A DNA stretch of 64,000 bases, taken from contig JAYQJO010000001.1 of assembly GCA_038142205.1 (NCBI GenBank), positions 2,418,001-2,482,000 on the forward strand. Direction: 5' to 3'. Positions 57,062 through 64,000 of this stretch are shown here, one piece after another. Within the stretch, counting starts at the first letter, position 1. Each line of letters opens with the position of its first letter. The notes under the pieces were generated by a model, which ran no database searches, was not told the origin of the DNA, and saw only the letters and a list, made by a program, of their open reading frames with translations. Made by a program: the position numbers and the translations under genes. This DNA comes from UBA7359 sp038142205. Lineage in GTDB: Bacteria; Pseudomonadota; Gammaproteobacteria; Eutrophobiales; Eutrophobiaceae.

Positions 57062-57595
57062 GTGCATGACGAAAGAAACATAATATTAATTGGCCCAATG
57101 GGCGCAGGAAAAACAACTATCGGTAGGCAATTAGCAAAACGATTGTCTAAAGATTTTTATGATTCCGACCATGAAATTGAAAAATACACAGGCGCTGATA
57201 TCTCTTTAATTTTTGAGATTGAAGGAGAAGAAGGTTTTCGCAAGCGTGAATCTCAAGTGCTTGAGGAATTGGTGTCAAATAAAAATATAGTATTATCAAC
57301 AGGTGGTGGTGCTATTTTAGATGCGGAAAATAGAAAACTATTATCAGATAATGGAATTATTATTTATCTAAAATCAACTGCTGAAAAATTATATAAAAGG
57401 ATAGCTAATGATAAAAGTCGCCCACTTCTGCAAACAGATGATCGGTTAAATAAAATCAAAGGCATACTTGATGAAAGAGAACCAATATACCTTTCATTAG
57501 CAGATGAAGTTATCGAAGCAAAAGAACAGTCAATTAAACAAATAACACAAAAAATAATAGATTTTATAAAGCAAAATGAAAACCATAAAAGTTGA
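57062..57595 (+). CDS. aroK: Shikimate kinase I AroK
   Basis: This 177-aa enzyme phosphorylates shikimate in the shikimate pathway. Walker A is LIGPMGAGKTTIGRQLA, shikimate-binding residues lie in FYDSDHEIEKYTG and GEEGFRKRESQVLEEL, and STGGGAIL and the lid SRPLLQT are present. The start is GTG 57062. It overlaps aroB by 20 bp. pilQ-aroK-aroB is a conserved order in gammaproteobacteria. Confidence 0.95.
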   Translation: MHDERNIILIGPMGAGKTTIGRQLAKRLSKDFYDSDHEIEKYTGADISLIFEIEGEEGFRKRESQVLEELVSNKNIVLSTGGGAILDAENRKLLSDNGIIIYLKSTAEKLYKRIANDKSRPLLQTDDRLNKIKGILDEREPIYLSLADEVIEAKEQSIKQITQKIIDFIKQNENHKS

Positions 57596-58654
57596 TTTAG
57601 CTGATCGTAGTTACCCAATCTATATTGGCAGTTCATTGTTATCAAACAACGAGCTTATATCCGGGCATATTACTAGCAATCAGGTATTGATTGTCACTAA
57701 TCAGACGGTTGCTCCTTTATACCTGAAGTCTTTAGAAGGTGTTTTGAAAGAAGTAAATTATGAAACTCTAATTCTACCTGATGGTGAAATATATAAATCA
57801 TTAGATAGTTTCAATGAAGTAATCAGCCAGTTGATGGAAAAAAATTCAGCCGAACCTGTTTGTTAATTGCACTGGGCGGTGGTGTTATTGGTGATTTAAC
57901 TGGATTTGTCGCAGCTTGTTATCAAAGAGGTGTGAAGTTTATTCAAATTCCGACAACCTTATTAGCACAAGTTGACTCCTCTGTCGGTGGTAAAACAGCT
58001 GTAAATCATGCCTTAGGTAAAAACATGATTGGCGCATTTCATCAGCCGGTTGCGGTTATCGCTGATACAGATACATTATCAACATTACCTGATAGAGAGT
58101 TTTCAGCTGGTCTCGGCGAAGTAATTAAATATGGAATTATTCGAGATAAAGAGTTTTATAGTTGGCTAGAAGATAATATTGAGTTAATTATGCAACGTGA
58201 TAATGACGCACTGGAATATTGCATAGAACGTTCCTGTATAAATAAAGCTGAAGTTGTTGCTGAAGATGAAAGGGAGTCTGGTATACGCGCTATTTTAAAT
58301 CTAGGTCATACTTTTGGACATGCTATCGAAACAGCATTGAATTATAAAGAATGGCTACATGGAGAAGCGGTTGGTTGTGGTATGTTAATGGCAGCCGATT
58401 TATCAAGAAGATTAGGCTTATTGGAAGAAGGCAAAGTAAATAGTATCCGTTCTATTCTGGAGCGAGCAAATTTGCCTACCAGTATTCATAAAAATGTGAA
58501 AGCGGCTCAGATGTTTGAGAACATGAAGGTTGATAAAAAGTCTCGAGATGGCGTCCTGTATTTAATATTATTAAATGATATCGGTGAAGCCATTATTACA
58601 TCTGATTACACAGAAGAAGCTTTAAAGGAAACAATTAATCACTTTCTTAACTGA
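57576..58654 (+). CDS. aroB: 3-dehydroquinate synthase AroB (frameshifted in this sequence)
   Basis: Converts DAHP to 3-dehydroquinate. The first frame has YPIYIGSSLL, LILPDGEIYKSLDSFNEVIS. The second begins LLIALGGGVIGDLTGFVAAC and carries FIQIPTTLLAQVDSSVGGKTAVNH, GHTFGHAIETAL and the metal-binding His. The break is in A7 (57838-57844): one extra A gives EKKFSRTCLLIALGGG and a product of about 359 aa. The gene is otherwise intact, so a base error is likely. Confidence 0.94.
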
Positions 58655-58664
58655 GAGGTCGATA

Positions 58665-59807
58665 GTGAATAATGAGTTAGCGATTTACGCTGCACACTCG
58701 GAACAATCGAAAGGCCGGGTACACCAGGATGATGGCTCTGTATATCGTAATGAGTACCAACGTGACAGAGATCGTATTATTCATTCATCAGCTTTTCGAA
58801 GGCTGGAATATAAAACACAAGTCTTTGTTAACCATGAAGGCGATATGTTTAGAACTCGCCTTACTCACTCAATAGAAGTAGCTCAGATTGGCCGAACAAT
58901 TGCGCGGGCATTAAATGTAAATGAAGATTTAACCGAAGCAATCTGTCTGGCGCATGACCTTGGGCATACGCCATTTGGACATGCTGGGCAGGATGCTTTA
59001 AATGCTTGTATGAAAGAATATGGTGGCTTTGAGCATAACCTGCAATCCCTGAGAATTGTTGACATACTGGAGAGGCGTTACGCTATATTTCCAGGCTTAA
59101 ATCTTACTTTTGAAACTAGAGAAGGTATTTTAAAACATTGCTCGAGGAACAATGCGCGAACACTAGGCGAAGTTGGGCAACGATTCTTAAAAAATGAAAA
59201 ACCAGGGCTGGAAGCGCAGATCGCTAATATTGCCGATGAAATCGCCTACAATAATCATGATATTGACGATGGGCTGCGAGCAGGCCTATTAGATATAGAA
59301 GCATTGCGTGAGTGCGAGATAGTCAATATTCAATATGAAAACGTCATAAAAAGATGGCAAGATTTAGAACAAAGTCAATTACGTCATGAAATCATCAGGC
59401 GAATGATCAATGCTGTTGTCAGTGATCTTATTGAAACCAGTAAAGGACTAATTGCAAGCGTTGATCCAAAAAATATTGATGATGTTCGAACTTGCGGCAA
59501 GTCCTTAATTAGTTTGAGTAAGGAAACAGAAACTATCCATAAAAATCTGAAGAAGTTTTTAATGGATAATCTGTATCGGCATGAAAAAGTCGATAGCATG
59601 GCAGAAAAAGCGAAAGAAACAGTGGAGTACCTTTTTAATGCTTATATGAAAGACTTGAAATTATTAACACCTGAGTTACAAACCAAGCTTGAATGTAGCA
59701 AAGAAGATAATGATGAGAATGCAAAGGCAAGGTTAATTGCAGATTATATAGCTGGTATGACAGACAGGTTTGCATTTTCTGAATTAGAACGAATAAGTTC
59801 AAATTAA
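58665..59807 (+). CDS. dgt: Deoxyguanosinetriphosphate triphosphohydrolase-like protein
   Basis: This 380-aa HD-domain enzyme hydrolyses dNTPs to nucleosides and triphosphate. Key elements: SSAFRRLEYKTQVFVNHEGD, FRTRLTHSIEVAQIGRTIAR (first metal His), CLAHDLGHTPFGHAGQDALN (HD pair) and IADEIAYNNHDIDDGLRAGL (C-terminal HD-family Asp). Length fits the short Dgt subgroup. GTG start, 10 bp after aroB; the DamX-like gene follows 37 bp later. Confidence 0.93.
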   Translation: MNNELAIYAAHSEQSKGRVHQDDGSVYRNEYQRDRDRIIHSSAFRRLEYKTQVFVNHEGDMFRTRLTHSIEVAQIGRTIARALNVNEDLTEAICLAHDLGHTPFGHAGQDALNACMKEYGGFEHNLQSLRIVDILERRYAIFPGLNLTFETREGILKHCSRNNARTLGEVGQRFLKNEKPGLEAQIANIADEIAYNNHDIDDGLRAGLLDIEALRECEIVNIQYENVIKRWQDLEQSQLRHEIIRRMINAVVSDLIETSKGLIASVDPKNIDDVRTCGKSLISLSKETETIHKNLKKFLMDNLYRHEKVDSMAEKAKETVEYLFNAYMKDLKLLTPELQTKLECSKEDNDENAKARLIADYIAGMTDRFAFSELERISSN

Positions 59808-59844
59808 AGTATAGAGAAATTAATTACCGAATATAAATATACTT

Positions 59845-61428
59845 ATGACTGAGCAAAATCAACAAAGCATATTTATTACGCCGGAATTAACACACCGTAA
59901 TGAACTGATTTTGCACCTGCTTGAATACAGCAATAAACTCGTTGTTGTTAAAGGTGAATTCGACTCAGGTAAAACGACGTTTTTTAAACAACTGTCAGAT
60001 CAAAATGAATCCTATTTAATCCTCAGAAGCTTGGTGGTTAGCGCGACAACAAATTTAAATGATATATATAAAGCGATCATTGATGGTGAAAGTGACGATG
60101 AGTTACAACAATCACAATACAGTCAGGAAGATTTAGATGATTGGTTAGCACGAACACATAATAAGCAGAAAATCCCCGCTTTATTGGTTGATAATGTCGA
60201 TTTATTAACAGATGAATTAATTACGCAATTATTTGAAATAATAAAAACTTCAAATGAAAACTCAGCTCTTAATGCTTGTCTGTTTGGCGGGCCATCCTTT
60301 TTAGGCAGATTAAAAGACTCAGGTATTGATACTGAAGAATCCGATACTTTTCATATTATTGAAATGCCCGCTCTGTCTGATAAGCAAACCGAGCAGTACA
60401 TTCGTCATAATTATTCATCGGATAATCCAGCAGTAGAGATATTTGATGAAAAAACGGTAAAACAGATCCACCGTATATCACACGGATTACCGGGACGAAT
60501 TAATGCGCTATGCGAACAATACTTAGATGATCCTGCAAAAGAAAAAGATAAGTCAGAGCCAAGCAAAGAAAAAAAGCCAATAGACATCAAAGGAATCCTG
60601 ATAAGAAACAAATTAATTATTTCTGTTGGTGCCTTACTAATCTTACTCTCAATAGGCATTGCAAGTTTATTACAGCAAACGGAAGAGCAAGAAGTTAAAC
60701 AAACAATTAAATTAAAACTCCCAAACCAGCAAGAACAAGCTGAAAAACCGGATGACACTGTTGAAATAGAAGTACCGAAAGAAATAGAACCGGAGCCCAT
60801 TACAGTTGAAGAATTATCACCATCAGTTATCCCAGAGATTGCGAACGATTTAAAAGATAAACCCGGTGTTAGTGTTTACAACGAGCAAGGAAGTTTAGTC
60901 GCACAGGCTGATGATGTTGAAACTGCAAAGCAGAAAATAGCAGAAGAAATTATCGAGCAAGTACCCGATGATGAAAATGTAATCGAAGGTGCTGCGCCGA
61001 TTATTAACAATACAAAAAACATTGAGACTCTAATTGAAAGTATCCCAGAGCCGGAGCCAGAAATTATTTCTGAAGTCATAGCCAAACCTGAACCAGTAGC
61101 TGAAAAGAAACCGGAGCTAAAATCAGAACCCGTTGTTAAAGATATTAATTGGCTGAAAAAGCAAGATTCTAAAAAGTATGTCTTACAATTGATCGGTGCC
61201 TATGAACAAGAAACAATCGATGTTTATTTGAAGGCATTTAAAAGCAACCAAGATAAAATTATCCCGTTTACAGCTAGCAATAAGGGTAAGGAATGGTATG
61301 TTTTAGTTTATGGTTTGTACGAGAATCGTGATCAAGCTGTTGCCGCAATTGACACTTTACCAACCAAGGCAAAACTAATGGCACCTTGGCCAAGAACCGT
61401 ACAAAGCATAAAAGACTTATTGAAATAA
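59845..61428 (+). CDS. damX: DamX-like protein: AAA ATPase domain, transmembrane helix and C-terminal SPOR domain
   Basis: This 527-aa protein has an N-terminal ATPase domain (Walker A VKGEFDSGKTTFFKQL, PALLVDNVDLL as Walker B), then a helix through the membrane (LIISVGALLILLSIGIASLL), a long Pro/Glu-rich periplasmic linker and a SPOR domain (KKYVLQLIGAYEQETIDVYL and WYVLVYGLYENRDQAVAAI). DamX-like proteins bind septal peptidoglycan. aroK-aroB-(dgt)-damX resembles the enterobacterial aroKB-damX operon, and here dgt is inserted between. Confidence 0.88.
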   Translation: MTEQNQQSIFITPELTHRNELILHLLEYSNKLVVVKGEFDSGKTTFFKQLSDQNESYLILRSLVVSATTNLNDIYKAIIDGESDDELQQSQYSQEDLDDWLARTHNKQKIPALLVDNVDLLTDELITQLFEIIKTSNENSALNACLFGGPSFLGRLKDSGIDTEESDTFHIIEMPALSDKQTEQYIRHNYSSDNPAVEIFDEKTVKQIHRISHGLPGRINALCEQYLDDPAKEKDKSEPSKEKKPIDIKGILIRNKLIISVGALLILLSIGIASLLQQTEEQEVKQTIKLKLPNQQEQAEKPDDTVEIEVPKEIEPEPITVEELSPSVIPEIANDLKDKPGVSVYNEQGSLVAQADDVETAKQKIAEEIIEQVPDDENVIEGAAPIINNTKNIETLIESIPEPEPEIISEVIAKPEPVAEKKPELKSEPVVKDINWLKKQDSKKYVLQLIGAYEQETIDVYLKAFKSNQDKIIPFTASNKGKEWYVLVYGLYENRDQAVAAIDTLPTKAKLMAPWPRTVQSIKDLLK

Positions 61429-61568
61429 CGCGCAAAATCACTTCCCTGTAGTAAAAGTCAACTAAGTTCTTAAAAATAGGCGCTAAAACACGTAAAAATC
61501 TTCTAAAATAAGATAAAATGCAAAATAATGATGTTAGGCTCTATTTTGCTATAAGTTTATGTTGCACC

Positions 61569-61597
61569 GTGACATAAATAGTCCTGTTTATTATAAT
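61569..61597 (+). promoter_or_regulatory. Sigma-70 promoter of gltB
   Basis: GTGACA, a 17-bp spacer and a perfect TATAAT, the best promoter match noticed in the window. It predicts a start near 61604 and a leader of about 176 nt before the gltB ATG. Confidence 0.7.
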
Positions 61598-61603
61598 CTC
61601 AAG

Positions 61604-61779
61604 CCCTTTTCGGTAGGCATATTGTTCCGGATAGGTATTAAAATAATAATTAAGCGGTAATCAGGATTTTCCAGGATTAATTCCCTGACCTATCCCGGCG
61701 AAATAAATCATAGTCTGCGAAAGTGCGAGATCATGGTTTGTTAATTCAGAAATATAAATATTTAAAGAGTGAAATCATC
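61604..61779 (+). other. Long gltB leader with a possible stem-loop structure
   Basis: CCGGATAGGT (61627-61636) can pair with ACCTATCCCGG (61688-61698) with one bulged base. Inside this, TCAGG (61661-61665) can pair with CCTGA (61684-61688), sharing the A at 61688 with the outer stem. No known riboswitch was recognised, and no leader peptide is obvious. Regulation of gltB by this leader is a hypothesis. Confidence 0.45.
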
Positions 61780-64000
61780 ATGAAACAGGCTTCAGAACAA
61801 CGAGGTTTATACGATCCGCAAACGGAACATGACTCATGTGGTCTAGGTTTTGTTGCGCATATGAAAGGCGAGAAGTCGCATCAGATAGTTGATGATGCAA
61901 TTACTATATTAAAGAATCTAATCCACCGTGGTGCATGCGGTTGTGAAGAAAATACCGGTGACGGTGTTGGTATTCTTATTCAAAAGCCACATAAATTTCT
62001 GAAACGCGTTTGTGCTGAAATCAATATCGAGTTGGCTGAGTTTGATAGCTATGGCGCAGGTATGGTCTTCCTACCTAAAGATCCAGAACAATCAAAGTTT
62101 TGTCAGGAACAATTCGAAAAAATTATTGCAGAAGAAGGCCAGACATTCCTAGGTTGGCGTGAAGTTCCAACAGACGATTCTTCGCTTGGTCCATCAGCTG
62201 TAAAAGACGAACCCACTTTTAAACAAATCTTTATCGGTAGAAATAAATCTCTTGATGCGGCAGCGTTTGATCGCAAACTCTATGTTATTCGTAAACGTAT
62301 CGAAAACACCGTTTGGAATTCAGATATATCTGAACAAAAATTATTTTATATTCCATCATTGTCATACCGTACCTTTGTTTATAAAGGTATGTTAACCGGT
62401 AGCCAGATCGAACCCATGTTCCCTGAACTTGGCGATCCAGATGTTGAATCTGCACTAGCGTTAGTACATCAACGTTTCTCAACCAATACCTTTCCTGAGT
62501 GGCGTCTGGCGCATCCATTTCGTTATGTTGCGCATAATGGCGAAATTAATACTGCACGCGGCAATGCTAACTGGATGAGTGCGCGTCAGGCATTATGTAA
62601 ATCTGATTTATTTGGCGATGATTTAGAAAAGCTATATCCCATTGTTATTGAAGGTGGCAGTGACTCGGCAACGTTTGATAACGTGATGGAGTTTCTGCAC
62701 ATGACGGGGCGTCCGCTACAACACGCAGCATTAATGATGATTCCGGAAGCATGGTCAGGCCATGAAACCATGGACGAAGATCGTCGTGCATTTTATGAAT
62801 ACCATGCTTGTTTAATGGAGCCGTGGGATGGACCTGCATCAATCTCCTTTACCGACGGTAGCATCATCGGTGCAGTACTTGATAGAAATGGCTTACGTCC
62901 ATCACGTTATTACGTTACACATGATGATAAGGTCATCATGGCATCAGAAGTGGGTGTGCTTGAAGTTGCGCCGGAAAACGTAAAAATTAAAGAACGCCTG
63001 CACCCTGGTCGCATCTTCATGGTCGATATGGAAGAAGGCCGCATTATTGGTGACGAAGAGTTAAAGAAAGAATTCGTCGAAGCGAATCCTTATAAACAAT
63101 GGTTAAAAGAAAACTTAATACCTGTTGGTAAATTACCAGAGCCTAAACAGGTTCACGGTGTAGACACAGACACCTTATTACAAAGACAGCAGGCGTTTGG
63201 TTATACACACGAGGATTTAAAAACGCTGATGGCACCAATGGCAAAAGTCGGTGTAGAACCTACTGGCTCAATGGGAACTGATGCGGCGCTAGCTGTATTA
63301 TCAAACCGTTCACGTTTGTTATACGACTACTTCAAACAACTGTTTGCGCAAGTCACCAACCCGCCGCTGGATGGTATCCGTGAAGAACTGGTGACGCAGG
63401 TGAGTTCGACCATCGGCCGTGAATCAAACCCATTAAAACCGGGGCCTGAACATTGTCAGCAAATTAAACTCACCTCGCCAGTTATTACCAATGAAGAACT
63501 GGCGCGTATTCGTGATATGGATTTAGGTGGCTTCTTTACCTCAAGAACCATTCCGATTACCTATAACGTTGCCGATGATGGCAAAGGTATGCAAGCAGGT
63601 TTGGAAAGAATCTGTGCCGAAGCGGATAAAGCGATAGAAGACGATGTGACTTACCTTATTTTATCAGACCGTGATATAGATAAAGACAATGCGCCAATTC
63701 CAGCATTGTTAGCAGTATCGGCTATCCATAACTCTTTAATTAAAAAAGGGTCGCGTGCCCAAGTCAGTCTGGTTCTAGAGTCAGGGGAACCAAGAGAAGT
63801 ACATCATTTTGCTGTGTTACTCGGTTATGGTGTGGGTTGTGTAAACCCATACCTTGCTTTCGAATCACTCAGTGATCTAATCAGCAAGAATTACTTGCCA
63901 GAGATGGAACATCAAAAAGCTGTGGCGAACTTTATTAAAGCTGTAAATAAAGGCTTGATTAAGATCATGGCGAAGATGGGTATTTCTGCGATTCAATCTT
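61780..64000 (+). CDS. gltB: Glutamate synthase (NADPH) large subunit, 5' part
   Basis: The first 740 codons of the roughly 1500-residue amidotransferase are present; the gene runs off the window. After a short propeptide, HDSCGLGFVAHM places the N-terminal nucleophile Cys of the class II amidotransferase (Ntn) domain, followed by LKNLIHRGACGCEENTGDGVG and HQRFSTNTFPEWRLAHPFRY. The central domain then starts near 63400 (TSPVITNEELARI). With GltD it converts glutamine and 2-oxoglutarate to two glutamates. The FMN-binding half is outside. Confidence 0.97.
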   Translation, partial: MKQASEQRGLYDPQTEHDSCGLGFVAHMKGEKSHQIVDDAITILKNLIHRGACGCEENTGDGVGILIQKPHKFLKRVCAEINIELAEFDSYGAGMVFLPKDPEQSKFCQEQFEKIIAEEGQTFLGWREVPTDDSSLGPSAVKDEPTFKQIFIGRNKSLDAAAFDRKLYVIRKRIENTVWNSDISEQKLFYIPSLSYRTFVYKGMLTGSQIEPMFPELGDPDVESALALVHQRFSTNTFPEWRLAHPFRYVAHNGEINTARGNANWMSARQALCKSDLFGDDLEKLYPIVIEGGSDSATFDNVMEFLHMTGRPLQHAALMMIPEAWSGHETMDEDRRAFYEYHACLMEPWDGPASISFTDGSIIGAVLDRNGLRPSRYYVTHDDKVIMASEVGVLEVAPENVKIKERLHPGRIFMVDMEEGRIIGDEELKKEFVEANPYKQWLKENLIPVGKLPEPKQVHGVDTDTLLQRQQAFGYTHEDLKTLMAPMAKVGVEPTGSMGTDAALAVLSNRSRLLYDYFKQLFAQVTNPPLDGIREELVTQVSSTIGRESNPLKPGPEHCQQIKLTSPVITNEELARIRDMDLGGFFTSRTIPITYNVADDGKGMQAGLERICAEADKAIEDDVTYLILSDRDIDKDNAPIPALLAVSAIHNSLIKKGSRAQVSLVLESGEPREVHHFAVLLGYGVGCVNPYLAFESLSDLISKNYLPEMEHQKAVANFIKAVNKGLIKIMAKMGISAIQS

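Overview
The window is chromosomal DNA from a gammaproteobacterium with a low-to-moderate G+C content. It was not assigned to a genus. The evidence is the gene set and gene order: argH divergent from an AlgZ/AlgR-type pair (the arrangement known from Pseudomonas), mrcA divergent from pilMNOPQ followed by aroK-aroB and a DamX-like SPOR protein, an Rsd/AlgQ regulator, YggX beside MutY, and the short proteobacterial GshA. Nearly everything is housekeeping, envelope or signalling, with one accessory island.

Layout. 1-8.2 kb: part of a second, MSHA-like type IV pilus or pseudopilus locus (assembly ATPase, inner-membrane platform, PilM/N-, PilO- and PilP-like proteins, two pilin-like proteins). 8.2-17 kb: sensor kinase, orphan ABC permease and ATPase, class III adenylate cyclase, a major-type prepilin behind a convincing sigma-54 promoter, and a Ser/Thr kinase. 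17-28 kb: rsd, a TerB-like gene, rsmE, gshA, algR/algZ, argH, an AsmA-family gene, mutY, yggX and tRNA-Phe(GAA). 28.19-35.31 kb: an island inserted at the 3' end of tRNA-Phe, with integrase, excisionase and Rep, a four-gene cargo operon that includes a TIGR04255-like protein, and three tandem degenerate copies of the tRNA 3' end. Two single-gene segments lie between those copies. 35.4-47 kb: MinD/ParA ATPase with a diguanylate cyclase, a possible ART-fold protein, cysQ, yrfG, trmB, thiGS, a signalling cluster (metallo-beta-lactamase-fold hydrolase, response regulator, Ser/Thr kinase with a cyclic-nucleotide domain), a SPOR protein, argS and a rhodanese. 47-64 kb: priA, mrcA, pilMNOPQ, aroK, aroB, dgt, the DamX-like gene, and the 5' part of gltB behind a strong promoter and a long leader that may fold.

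Sequence quality. At least ten otherwise intact genes carry single-base indels, nearly all in short homopolymers. They include argS, priA (twice), aroB, argH and trmB, which a free-living cell should not lose. I read these as consensus errors and annotate the genes as whole CDSs. Two further genes, a sensor kinase and an MBL-fold hydrolase, contain in-frame TAA codons that indels cannot explain.

Most interesting for follow-up: (1) the TIGR04255-containing cargo operon; (2) the array of tRNA-Phe-tail repeats, each bounding one cargo gene; (3) the MBL / response regulator / cNMP-kinase cluster; (4) the two adjacent pilin-like proteins that share an unusual LIGYA...PCPD motif; (5) the structured gltB leader.
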